Assembly (NCBI GenBank): GCA_019918135.1
Contig: WBZZ01005253.1
Span: 36,904-100,903, forward strand
DNA: 64,000 bases
Reading direction: 5' to 3'
Source: Paulinella micropora
Lineage: Eukaryota; Cercozoa; Imbricatea; Euglyphida; Paulinellidae
This document shows positions 10,136-19,539 of the stretch, in pieces. The translations under genes were made by a program, and so were the position numbers. Below the pieces are notes generated by a model. It did no database searches, was not told the DNA's origin, and saw nothing but the letters and a program-made list of their open reading frames with translations. The first letter of the stretch is position 1. The number at the start of each line of letters is the position of its first letter.

Positions 10136-11913
10136 ATGATGTCTGAAGCAGCACCGAAAAAAACATGCAGTCGGTCGGGTTGTATAGCAGAGCTAAGACA
10201 AAAGCTGGCCACGTACCAGATCCAAAAGGCGGCTCAAGAGATTGTGTTAACTCCCTCTCGGCTCGATCTCTGCTGGCCCACGCATGTACCGTGCCGGGTC
10301 GTAGCCGAAGCAGGGCAGGGCTGGCCCCGTCTGGTAGAAAATGGAACAAGCCTACACGAGCTGAAACTGGTGTTTAAGCGGGACTTTGCCGAGGCCCAAG
10401 CCCCACCAGTGCTTTGGCCTCGGCAGGCTGGGGAAGAAAAAGGGCTACGAAGCCTAGCGGTGTTAGAATTACACGGCGCGCCGCGGTGGTCCCGATCCGC
10501 GGTCCGTCGGTACGGAGCTTGGCGCTGATTGATTGTGGCGACCAAGAATTAAACGGAACCACGGTTAGAAGCATTGGCTCTATCGACCTGTCAGTCTACA
10601 CTGAGCTAAAAGAGCTGCGTTTAATCCGAACAGCGGCACAAATCATCTTGCCTCCTTTATGCCGATTAACAAGGTTGGCCATCACCCTGGGCAAGTGCAA
10701 TGATCTGGCATTCCGTAAGAAGAAAGTGGTGGCACCGATTTGCGAACCATTCCCACAACATGGCCTCGACCTATTTTTGGAACCATTTTTGGAAGAGCTA
10801 CAAGAACTAGAAATCTACTTTGATTGGCCTAATCAAGGTTCGTGCAGAGGCCCCATTCGATGCGGGAATCTACCGTTGGGCACACAGGCGTCATTAAAAA
10901 GACTCCGGTTGTGCAGTGCGTTCCGGCACGAGGACGACCTTGTGCGTCGTCGGAAGTTGCCACAGTCTGTTCATTCGTGCCTGACAGACGCACTGCAAAA
11001 TCTAGACGTGCCATCCGACATCTCTGGTATAATTGCTCTGTACGATAGAAGCGATGATACTTCCTTGGTCGAGTACCCGTTTCTGGACGCGAGTTCGTTT
11101 AATTTGCTTAAAGATCGCCGATCAGTCGAAGAGCTCGAATTGGCTGGCCTGACCTGCGCGGACTTGTTATCAATTATAAGAGCTTTCCCTCGGCTGACGC
11201 GGCTATCCTTCTTCAATTGTCGATTACAGCTAAGGGATGAAGGGTGGGATCGTTTTCTAGAGCTGCTACCGCGATTGGAGGTCTTGTCACTGCGCGGTTG
11301 CGATTTCGTCACGAACGAGAGATTGCAGTTGCTTTTTCCTGCCTTTAACTCAACGTTGAAGGAGCTGGATTTGCGCGACACTGCCGTGACTGAATTCGGA
11401 TCTCTCTGTGTTTTGCAAGGTCTTCAAAAGCTGCGGGTGCCATCGGCGGGCCGGGGCATTTCGTTCCTGCAGGCCACACCTTTGGATCATGTACGCTGCC
11501 AACAAGATCGTAAAACACTATTCGGAGTGGGGGTTGGCCCGACTCTGTTGGAGCTCGAGGTGCAGTCACCTTGCAAGGTGGAGACCGTCAAACTGGTTGC
11601 GCGTACCCAGCCTCAACTCACGGCCTTGACACTAAGTTTCACAGCGCGAACGCCCAGAAGCTACCGTCTGTTGTGCAAGGTCTTGCATCAAAGAATGCCC
11701 AGTCTCAAAAAGTGGTACGTGGCCGATACCGACAGCGGGATGAGCTACGATTTCGCGCAGGCCCTGCTACAGGAGCTGAAAGGAAGTGGCGCTGAAGACA
11801 ACACTGTGGACCTGCGCGGCGAGCCTGGGGTTCGGAAGTGGGATACGACCAAACTGGCTAATTTCGTGCAGGAGTTCCCTGGCATCTGCTTATTTGACTT
11901 CCCCGACCTATGA
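10136..11913 (+). CDS. Leucine-rich-repeat protein, one frameshift
   Basis: Leucine-rich-repeat protein of the RNI/F-box-associated kind, with repeated segments such as LEELQELEIY, LKRLRL, LTRLSFFNC, LEVLSLRGC and LKELDLRDT spaced ~24-30 residues apart through the C-terminal 450 residues. The start ATG at 10136 (or 10139) opens an N-terminal domain without a clear F-box. The frame changes once between about 10470 and 10510, in the middle of a leucine-rich repeat, so the two parts belong to one gene with a probable single-base indel. It ends at TGA 11911-11913. It probably binds proteins, and given the F-box genes nearby a ubiquitin-ligase substrate receptor is possible. Confidence 0.72.
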
Positions 11914-12131
11914 CCGTGCAGCCTGTCCCCATTCTTGCCGGTCGGTTGGGGGGGGGGGTGGCCAGCAAGGAAGAAAAAAAGAGCGAAAAAGCAATTTTTT
12001 TATTTAAAGGCTTGATTCTTTACCTTCTTGGGATACGGAGTGGATGCTCCGGCGAAGTGAGCTTTTACTTGTCATGCCGAATTTGTTTCTGTTAGAGCCA
12101 CCACTGTTTTTTTTGTGCTCGCGTGTCTGCT

Positions 12132-12168
12132 CCTAAGCCAAAATCGGAGCCTCCGATTTTGGTTTAGG
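12132..12168. terminator. 18-bp near-perfect hairpin between convergent genes
   Basis: The arms 12132-12149 and 12151-12168 are complementary over 18 positions, with one G-T wobble and a single-base loop. The hairpin lies downstream of the LRR gene (ends 11913) and downstream of the BspA-like gene on the other strand (ends 12416). Mimivirus and some other giant viruses use 3' hairpins for transcript-end processing. The position fits that role, but use here is inferred. Confidence 0.5.
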
Positions 12169-12249
12169 AAAGAAAAAGGCAAAAACGTCAGGAAGGGGAT
12201 GGCAAAGAGGAGAGGCGGCCAATTCTCCCCCCAAAGTCACCACAGGAAT

Positions 12250-12360
12250 GAAAAAAACCTTTTCAGAGACAGTGGCCCCTCCCCGCTGGCAGGCCTTTCT
12301 TTTTGTGGGGTGTGTATTGTCTAGTTTTGTTTATTTTCCAGACGTAAATGCAAAGTGCCG
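12250..12360 (+). repeat. Diverged copy of the 5' region of the gene at 22879
   Basis: This block matches 22772-22897 closely: AGTGGCCCC-rich text, then GTGGGGTGTGTATTGTCTAG, a TTTATTTTCC segment and GACGTAA(A)ATGCAAAGTGCCG. At 22879 this ends in a start codon and opens a 279-aa frame; here the similarity stops a few codons after the ATG. It is a fragment, either left by a duplication of that gene or a promoter unit copied by recombination. Confidence 0.7.
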
Positions 12361-12415
12361 GTAAAGTTAAAAAAAATTTAATTCAGCTTCGACCGAATAC
12401 GGCGGGTGTGGCAGG

Positions 12416-14091
12416 CTAGGATCCACAATAAGCAGCTCGACGCAGCGCCAAGCGTATGTCCCCTACGATAGCCGCGGACATAGCCGCACAGCCCGTAATC
12501 CCGGGCGGGTGGCGGAGGTACATCTCGGTGACGATGAGCCTAAAAAGATTGGAGGCACCGGTGCCCAAAAGCCCAGACGCCGTGAAGCAGGAGCCAGGGC
12601 CGTCCGGCCAGCTCAGGCCGTTGATTCCGCTGACATAATGGCTGTGCCAGGTGAGCCCGCCGCCCGCGAGCCTACAATGCGCAGCCCCCCGGGCGCATAG
12701 AAGTTGCCCTGAACATCGGCAGCGGTCGCGCACACGGTTACGTTCAGCAGGCGGGCTGTGGCTTCGGGCGGCGTGGTCAACTCCAGCGCCACGTACTCGC
12801 CCGCCTGCCCCGCGCCGAGGCCTAGGACAGGCTGAGTAATCGCGGAGCCCGGCAGGGCGCCGCACAGGCAAGGGTTGCAGTCGGGCGCACCGCCGTATTT
12901 GCGGCCGGCGCTTGCCCAGTAAGTAGAAACATTGCCGTCCATAGCTTTCCAGGCGGGCCAGTCCGGGTAAGAGGAGCTTAGTTTCCAGTCGTAATAGGTG
13001 CGTGGGTAAGCCGCTACAAAGTCCAACTCAGGGAAACACGGGGGAGGCTGGCTGGCGGGTGGTGTCGTTCGCGGCCTACACGCGGTCGGCAGCAGCGTGG
13101 GGTCCGGTGCCAACAGCAGGCCGGACCCCTCCAGTGCACTCTGGCAGCCACCGGGCTCCTGGAAAGCCGCCAGCCCGCTCCAGCCGCTCAGATTGCCGCG
13201 GAAGCCGACCGCCCCGCGGAAGATGCCTTCGACCAAGGCATCGGCCGGGAGCGCCCACGCACTGAGGTCCGCACCAAAGCTGCGCGCGCCCGCAAACATG
13301 TAGCTTGCATCCCGCAGTCTGGACACGTCCCAGTTCAGCGCGCGCGTGGCCAGCGCGGAGTCCCTAAACGCGCCACTCGCGTTCACCAGCGAGGCAGTGT
13401 TCAGGCTTGCTAGGCCCTTGATCTCTGCGGCCGGGCACCCGGCGAACGCCAGTGCCAGGCTCTCGACACGCGACGTATCCCAGGTGCGCACGTCTGGCGT
13501 GTGCAGACCTGACGACCAGGCCAGCATGCCCGTCAGGTCAGTAGCGTCGCGCATCCGCAGGCCTGCGAGCGTCGTCTGGCAGGAGGCGGGCAGTTCCGCA
13601 AACGAGTACCTCCAGCTGCGTACTTGTGCGGTGCCCTGCCATTGCGCCAGAGGAGGCAAGGACTCTAGGCCCGTGGCGCGATAAAAGTGATGTCCGCCCG
13701 CGAGCGCCGGCTGCATTTGCCCCCAATCTACAACCGCACGCAGTAGCGTCCCGTTGCCATTGCGCGCGTGCCACTCCGGCGTCATGGCCCAGTCCAGGAC
13801 GGGCCCCTTGGCTCGTAGTTTGTACCTGCCCGCCTGGGCATAGACGTGGGAGCAAACGCCCATGAGATCGGGGCAGTGGTCGCTCGTGCCGTCCCCCCAT
13901 TCTATGTCGTACGACTCCGGTGCTTGCTGGGTCTGGCGGCGCACGGTGCTAGCAGTCTTGGTTGGCAAGTAAAAGGCGGCGTTCGGAACGTTGGCTTCGA
14001 CCACCAAGAGCAGCGCCTTCGTGTCTGACCAGGCGAGGGCTTGGCCCACCGCAAACAAAACCCACCCCAGCCCTGCTTTATTGTTTGTCAT
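12416..14091 (-). CDS. Secreted BspA-like (DUF285) surface protein A, frameshifted near 3' end
   Basis: Predicted secreted protein. ATG 14091 is followed by a hydrophobic signal peptide (residues 1-20). A beta-sandwich/PKD-like segment with IEWGDGTSDHC (~residue 62-72) and WAMTPEWH comes next. Then follow BspA/DUF285-type repeats (VRTWDTSRVESL, NWDVSRLRDASYMF, GNLSGWSG) of about 25 residues. A proline-rich linker leads to a C-terminal domain with AMDGNVSTYWAS, reminiscent of discoidin/F5-8C carbohydrate-binding domains. The frame changes once near 12655-12665, and the next frame reads on to TAG 12416. The protein shares its whole architecture with the one at 19540-22380, on the other side of the transposon. 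BspA-type proteins act in adhesion. Confidence 0.72.
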
Positions 14092-14260
14092 TCTTCTTTT
14101 GATTACAGGATCTTTTCTGTGCCGGCAAGAGCGATCTTGTGCGGGTTTGGGAGAAGGGGGGGGGGGGGGGGGCGGGCGCGAGGGCGTGTGTAAAGTGGGC
14201 CGGCGCGCGGGGTGGGAGGGTTTTGGTGGGTTGGGGAGGGGGGGGAGAAAGAAGGGCGGG

Positions 14261-14408
14261 GGATCCGGAATTTGACAGGAGGAAGAAAGGGGGGAAGGAG
14301 GATCGTGGGGGGATCCGGAATTTGACAGGAGGAAGAAAGGGGGGAAGGAGGATCGTGGGGGGATCCGGAATTTGAAAGGAGGAAGAAAGGGGGGAAGGAG
14401 GATCGTGG
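14261..14408. repeat. 50-bp tandem repeat, three copies
   Basis: A unit beginning GGATCCGGAATTTGACAGGA recurs at 14261, 14311 and 14361, exactly 50 bp apart. The copies are almost identical; one base differs in the third. It lies just upstream of the BspA-like gene, ~100 bp outside the transposon. G-runs precede it at 14157-14171 and 14238-14246. Confidence 0.85.
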
Positions 14409-14513
14409 CCGGATTGGCCTTTTTTCTTTTGTTGTTGTTTCAAGTACTACTTTTTCTCTGTTTTCCATTGTAAAAAAAACACGTTTAACCGGTAAAAGTT
14501 AATTGTACCTTAT

Positions 14514-14847
14514 AACTAAACATTCGACAATCTTGGGGGTATCCCTTTTTCCGAAATTTTCCATGAAGTATATGGACTTTTTTGAAAACGTGTGGAAATG
14601 AAAGGAAATGAATTCCCTGATTGCAGAACATATAAAAATAATATTAAAATATGTTTTTATTAATTGTAATACACTTTAACTTCATCTTCAGAGGTGGGCA
14701 GGAACCGGTCCGACACGGTAATTTTTCTACTTTTTCGTAGTCCCGGCTACCATGAATCTATGATGATAACAATGCCGAACATGCAGAATTTGCTTTTACT
14801 GTTTATTCTTGCTTATATTAAGCATTTTACTATATTAAGACATGGTT
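14514..14847. repeat. Left terminal inverted repeat of the transposon
   Basis: This matches the reverse complement of 19193-19526 at roughly 90% or better over ~335 bp, with small indels. The outermost ~100 bases are nearly identical, and similarity fades near 14835-14850. Confidence 0.88.
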
Positions 14848-14972
14848 TTACCTTCAAAAAATTCTGTTTGCCCGCTGTGACGTACGCTGGTACGTAGAGG
14901 GGGGAGGGGGGGGGGTGGGGGGGGGGAATGGGTCGGAGGGAGGACGCTTCACATCAGATTCTGGTGCATTAT

Positions 14973-14996
14973 CAGAGTTAAACAAATTTCTAATTT
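14973..14996 (+). repeat. Subterminal motif, left copy (direct repeat)
   Basis: AGAGTTAAACAAATTTCTAA (and the following TTT) recurs in the same orientation near 18997-19019, inside the right end. Because the TIRs are inverted, a directly repeated subterminal motif is unexpected. It could be a binding site or a trace of an older duplication. Confidence 0.55.
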
Positions 14997-15099
14997 CAGT
15001 TTTTAGAAGAAGCGTTACAGTTGCAGTTGCCCTAGACAAAAACCATTATGAAAAAGTCGGACCCAGAAAAATTCATTCAAAAAAAATAATCACATACGA

Positions 15100-15127
15100 C
15101 CACGTCCACGTCCACGTCCACGTCCAC
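15100..15127. repeat. CGTCCA hexamer repeat in transposon
   Basis: Four to five tandem CGTCCA-type hexamers, followed by CG-rich sequence to ~15160. An (AAG)n tract of ~75 bp follows at 15243-15318. Confidence 0.7.
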
Positions 15128-15373
15128 CCGCAGCACGACGTGCGCGGCGACGTCCGCGCAAACGGATTCCTGAGTTACGCATTCTCCAACTTGCGTCGGA
15201 GCGATCTGAATCATCTACAATATGGATAGCATCATGTTAAGGAGGAGAAGAACAAGAAGAAGAAGAAGAAGAAGAAGAAGAAGAAGAAGAACAAGAAGAA
15301 GAAGAAGAAGAAGAAAACTAATACCATGCTTTTCTTCCTCTGAACCAGAAGATCGATCAGACGATGAGTCAGT

Positions 15374-17165
15374 TCATGAACTGGAAGATGAAGTATCAGA
15401 TAAGTCATCCTCTGAATCTGCCACTGGTTCTGCAGGCTGAGCAGCACCAAGCTCTTCTTCCTCAGGGAACCCACAGTCGCATCGTTCGAAATGGTTCCAC
15501 GCTTGTTCAATAAGCTCTGCCTTCTTGAACTGTTTCCGATCGGAGTTTTGCGTTGCAACACCATGCATTCTCATCCATGATTTCAATTCGCTAACTACCA
15601 TCTGCTTGGACGCAAATTGCTTTTTTTCCTCTGACGATCTTAGCAACGTGAGAATTTTCCGCCAAGGCTCAGAAGCATTTCCAAATGCTAAATCCTGCTC
15701 CTGCTTTTCTTCGCTAGTAAGCTGTCTTGCACCACGCCATCTCGGGTGAGCTGGAGGACGTCCTTCATTAACAAAATAAGTGCGTGGTAAGGACAGCAGC
15801 TCTTCATCGGTCAAACGCGTAAGTGCGTTCATTTTCTCCTGTCGTTCTTGAGGCAACTCCATCCAATTTACAGGTAGCTCGTCGATCAATCGAAATTCTG
15901 CTCTCCATTCCTTGCCTTTTGCATCGACACAGGACATATGAGCAGGACGGCCGGGCAGGCCGCCTTCGAAGTAATCTCCATCCACCTCTACTCTGGTCAA
16001 ATTTCCACCTGCTAACATTTCCTCCACATGTGCTCGCTCATCCGGCCCTAGGTATTTAGTAGCCAAAGCACGAATATCCTTCTTCAGGCGCGGATTGACG
16101 AAGTAGCCGACTGGAAGCTTGGGAGGCATGTCGGTCGCTGTCATAAATAGAGAGAGAGATAGATAGATAGAACGAGAGAAAGAGAGAGAGAGAGATATAT
16201 ATATATATATAGAGAGAGAGAGAAAGAGAAAGATAGATAATATTATTACCGGGGCGTCCGATAAACAAATTGATCGGTTCTCCTCTGGGATCATCACGCA
16301 CTCCATGAAAATCCTGTGCGTCTCCCCAAGTAGCGATCTCTACAGTCGGCAAAGCGTCAGGATCTTTCTTGGTGATTCTATATGCCAAGGGTTTGTTGTA
16401 GTTTTTGAAACTCTTGTTCATACACGGGCTAAAATGAGTCATCCAGTCGTAGTTACATCCGAGAACAACCAGCACATGCCTCTTCTTGTGCTGCTTCTTG
16501 AATGCAAGAATGAGCTTTAATAACGCTTGAGCGATGTTAGTTGTCAGGAAGGTGCTCTTCCACCCGATATCCATAACTCGAAATTCCTGATCATCTCCAT
16601 CGTGCCCGTGCCCTGGTGGCTTGCGATGTGACTCTACTTGGAAACGGATTCCTCTGTCAACGACATTGAGCCCAAGGAAACCCAGCATCGCCCACGCGGT
16701 GTTATCACCAGCTCCGTCCCACTCAAGATATAATTTCCACGCTTGCATTGTGCGAGGGTTCCAAAGTTGCCAATGTAAAAGTGCGGCAAGCATAGTAATG
16801 TTGCTGTTCGCGCCGTGTTCTACCGCGCCTTCAAGGTACGTCAGAATAAAATGCGTATCGGTAGTGTAGCAGGTATTGATTCCAACGCAAAGGCGAAACA
16901 CAATTTTTCCTTTGAAATCTTTCGCGGCGCGGCGGCAAGATGGGATCTTCACTGGCGGTTTCATATCGGCTGATATGACTGTGGTAGCAACATTGTATGT
17001 AACGAAAAATGAAGGATGTATGTAATATTGTTTGGTTCTTTGTGCAGAATCCATCGACGTCGACGATGTTCCAGACGTTCCAGACGTCCCTGAAGAAGAA
17101 GAGACCCTGAGCCTCCTATGCCTAAGGGGTCCAGCAAGAAAAAGCCAGGTACTAGCAAATTTCAT
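15374..17165 (-). CDS. DUF7869-like putative transposase, two exons
   Basis: Encoded by exons 17165-16250 and 16137-15374, split by a 112-nt intron (16249-16138) that begins GTAATA and ends GACAG. Removal joins the exons in frame (phase 1). The first exon carries the signature of DUF7869: an EHGANSNITMLAALLHW segment, then LYLEWDGAGDN with acidic residues, ~20 hydrophobic residues, and GHGHDGDDQEF, matching the usual GHTHxDxDxxF. A KPLAYRI segment follows, also typical. The acidic and His residues could form an RNase-H-like catalytic centre. The second exon gives an Arg/Lys- and Glu-rich C-terminus ending in an acidic serine run. The true start is uncertain (17165, or the Met near 17052), and upstream exons may exist. 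Its location between TIRs makes it the best transposase candidate. Confidence 0.68.
16138..16249 (-). other. Spliceosomal intron of the DUF7869-like gene
   Basis: GT-AG intron on the minus strand. Its interior is almost wholly (GA)n/(TA)n/(GATA)n microsatellite (plus strand 16146-16239). Splicing joins the two long frames exactly in phase, which is strong internal evidence. Confidence 0.75.
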
Positions 17166-17274
17166 CTTTTTTTGTGTGCTTTTTTTTCAGTGTTTCTAAT
17201 TTCTGACGTGACTAGGCAAGCCGAAGTCCAAAAAGCCCGCGGTCGACGCTGATGAAGTGGACATGTCGTTGGAG
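17118..17274 (+). CDS. Possible first two exons of a plus-strand transposon gene
   Basis: An ATG at 17118 opens a 31-nt exon ending at a GTACTAG donor (17149). A pyrimidine-rich stretch ends with ACTAG at 17215, and a 59-nt exon runs 17216-17274 to a GTATAAT donor. Together they give 30 codons of very lysine-rich sequence ending in an acidic patch (DADEVDMSLE). It overlaps the 5' end of the minus-strand gene, so one of the two readings may be wrong. Further exons probably lie downstream, perhaps including 18212-18819, but the joining phase does not match directly, so at least one more exon would be needed. Confidence 0.35.
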
Positions 17275-17517
17275 GTATAATCTTTCCTACTCCTTCTTCT
17301 TCTTTTTCTTTTTTTTTGTGAGGGGGGGGGCCCCGGGGGGGGGGGGTCAAAAGGTCTCTTTGGGCGCCGCAGCATATAGTTTAGAGAGGGGAGTATAGCT
17401 ACTAGCTTTGGTATGGCTAGCTAGTGTGTGTGGCATTCTATCAGTGAGCCTTTCCCTGTCTTTTTTTTTCCGAGTATAATCTCTCTAACGGGAAGCGCTG
17501 ACATTTTTTTTTCAAAC

Positions 17518-17573
<56 letters not shown>
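17518..17573. repeat. (ATT)n microsatellite 1
   Basis: About 18 ATT/TTA triplets, directly followed by the tRNA-like sequence. Confidence 0.9.
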
Positions 17574-17574
17574 G

Positions 17575-17841
17575 GACACCGTGATAGCCCAGTGGTCAAG
17601 TTCTACCATCTGGGCCCTGTCGCCAGTTCGATTCCCGTCGGTGCCACCAGTATTTTCATTGAACATACCGGTCCATTTCTGGACCAGTATTTTCATTGAA
17701 CATACCGGCCCGTCTGGAAGTGTTGGAACTGCCCTTGCGGGGGTGTCATTAGAGCTTATCGTCAATTCTTCGTACTCCCCTCACGGGTGAGACGATGGAG
17801 GCGCATGTGCAGAAATGCATCAGCCATTGACAGAGAAGCAC
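17575..17841 (+). repeat. tRNA-derived SINE-like element
   Basis: The first ~73 bases fold like a degraded tRNA. The ends GACACCG and CGGTGCC pair (6 of 7) and are followed by A-CCA. An A-box-like TAGCCCAGTGG lies near 17585-17595, and a B-box-like GTTCGATTCC near 17626-17635. A ~195-bp body follows, including a direct repeat (CCAGTATTTTCATTGAACAT, near 17646 and 17683). It ends in an (ATT)n tail at 17842-17927. The combination of a tRNA head, an unrelated body and a simple-repeat tail is typical of SINEs. It is probably not a functional tRNA, as the anticodon arm is poor. Confidence 0.65.
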
Positions 17842-17926
<85 letters not shown>

Positions 17927-17927
17927 T
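17842..17927. repeat. (ATT)n microsatellite 2, SINE tail
   Basis: About 28 uninterrupted TAT/ATT triplets at the 3' end of the SINE-like body. Confidence 0.9.
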
Positions 17928-18101
17928 AGGGAGTACATAGGCCATCGGTCCCTTTCCATGGGCTGATTGGTATAAAGCTCCTAGAGTGATGTTCTATGCC
18001 GTCACTTCCTTTATTCCACCGATTGGTGTGGAGACTTTCCTTATGGAATGGAGGACTGGATGCACATGGCCTTTTGTCTCAGCAATTGGCAGGAGATATA
18101 C

Positions 18102-18153
<52 letters not shown>
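17928..18153. repeat. Second insertion-like segment with (ATT)n tail
   Basis: A ~174-bp segment of unremarkable composition ends in a third (ATT)n tract (18102-18153), followed by (GTT)n. It repeats the pattern of body plus ATT tail, so it may be another SINE or a split copy. Confidence 0.45.
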
Positions 18154-18154
<1 letters not shown>

Positions 18155-18211
18155 TTTGTTGTTGTTGTTGTCGTTGCTGTTGGTTTGTTCTGCCACTGCC
18201 TTGTTCGCAAG

Positions 18212-18819
18212 AAATGAACGACTTCTTTCAAAACAACGGCGACCGGTATTGTATTCAGGGTAGTTCGTCCGCCGGCGTGTCGAAAGAAGTCGTTCAGGAT
18301 CTTGTGAACAAGGCAATGTCAGAACAAGCCGCATCCATTAAGGAAATGCTAGCAGAAGAAAGAAAGTTGAGAGAGGAGGAAAGGAAGAAAAAAGAAGCGC
18401 AAGATCGGAAGGAAAAAGAGGCGCAAGAGAAGCGACAACGGGAAGAGGAGAGAAGAAAGAGGAAGAATTCGAAGAAGGAGAAGGAGGAGGAGGAGGAGGA
18501 GGAGGAAAGCTCAGAAGAAGAGAACGAGAGAGTGAAGAAGAAGATGAAGAAGAATAACAAGAACAAGAAAAACTATGATGATAATGATAACAACAACAAC
18601 AACATCAGCAACAACAACAGCAACAACAACAACAACAACAAAAATAGTAAGAGCGAGAGAGAAAGCTTGCTGGAGGATCTCATCGCGCGGATGGCAGCTG
18701 GCGCTCTGTCTGCTGGTAACTCACCTTCCACCCCCCAACGCGGCACCGGTCTCACCGCTCCCAGCTCACCTAACGCATGGGAGTTTGTTTTAGCATCGCT
18801 TGCGCTGACTCGGCGCTAA
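18212..18819 (+). CDS. Lys/Glu-rich coiled-coil exon inside the transposon
   Basis: Open exon following a pyrimidine-rich stretch and CGCAAG at ~18206-18211. The first ~45 residues are ordinary (beginning with MNDFFQNN). Then comes a long charged helix of E, K and R (SIKEMLAEERKLREEE and on), an asparagine-rich run, and a Leu/Ala-rich helix with a Ser/Pro tail. A stop lies at 18817-18819. It resembles the second, DNA- or partner-binding gene of two-gene transposons, but no domain is recognised. The start and upstream exons are unresolved; the Asn and Glu runs are microsatellite-derived. Confidence 0.5.
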
Positions 18820-19192
18820 CTTCAAATGCACGCACCAGGTAGTTTGCATAGCTTTCACTTTTCTCCTTCATCTGAAAGATGTTTGAATTTGTTTTGTGTT
18901 TTTTTTCTTTGTAGTAGTGTAGTATTAATCGTAATTTTTTGCACTGGCAGGTTTGTTATGGTCGAAAGCGTGATTAAGAACGTTTGTCGCGTGCAAGAGT
19001 TAAACAAACTTCTAATTTAGTTAGTATGATATTACGGAGTTAGATTTATTATTTTTTTTAGTAATTAAAGAAATTTTGTTGTAGAATCTATGTATTTTGC
19101 GTGGCGACATCGCACTTCTCTTCCTCCCCCGTTCCCCCCTCCCCCCTCCCCCCCCCCCCGGGGGGAATTTATTGTAGGTAAAAGCAATGTTT

Positions 19193-19526
19193 ATTATCAT
19201 AATAAAGTAAAATGCTTAATGTAAACAAAGATAAACAAACTTAAAAGCAAATTCTGCATGTTGGGCATTGTTATCATCATAGATTCATAGTAGCCGGGAC
19301 TATGAAAAAGGAGAAAGATTACCGTGTCGGACCGGTTCCTGCCCACCTCTGAAGATGAAGTTAAAGTGTATTACAATTAATAAAAACATGTTTTAATATT
19401 ATTTTTATATGTTCTGCAATCAGTGAATTGATTTCCTTTCATTTCCACACGTTTTCAAAAAAGTCCATATACTTCATGGAAAATTTCGGAAAAAGGGATA
19501 CCCCCAAGATTGTCGAATGTTTAGTT
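19193..19526. repeat. Right terminal inverted repeat of the transposon
   Basis: Mirror of 14514-14847. It ends in AGATTGTCGAATGTTTAGTT, followed by the TTAT target duplication at 19527-19530. A C-run near 19130-19160 lies just inside. Confidence 0.88.
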
Positions 19527-19539
19527 TTATCTTGGTTAC

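Larger units (their letters stand above)
11914..12415. other. Convergent spacer with hairpin and copied promoter block
   Basis: Spacer between two converging genes. It contains an 18-bp hairpin (12132-12168) and a ~110-bp copy (12250-12360) of the region in front of the gene at 22879; both are listed separately. A G-run lies at 11948-11957. Confidence 0.6.
14510..19530. mobile_element. 5.0-kb DNA transposon with long TIRs and DUF7869-like gene
   Basis: The element spans 14514-19526 (5013 bp) and is bounded by inverted repeats of ~335 bp that start AACTAAACATTCGACAATCT. Immediately outside, TTAT is found at 14510-14513 and 19527-19530, a likely 4-bp target duplication. The inside is AT-richer than its surroundings and carries a spliced minus-strand gene with a DUF7869-like domain, a plus-strand lysine/glutamate-rich gene, and three (ATT)n tracts with SINE-like sequence. 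It lies between two related BspA-like genes and ends only 9 bp before the start codon at 19540. The closest described group I can think of is the KDZ-type or another large cut-and-paste superfamily, but the family is not settled. Confidence 0.85.

Noticed and set aside
17575-17648. A functional tRNA gene
   Set aside because: The acceptor ends and B box fit, but the anticodon arm does not form well, and the sequence continues into a body with an ATT tail, so a SINE head is more likely.
17762-17959. Polyasparagine protein on the minus strand
   Set aside because: It is a translation of the ATT microsatellite.
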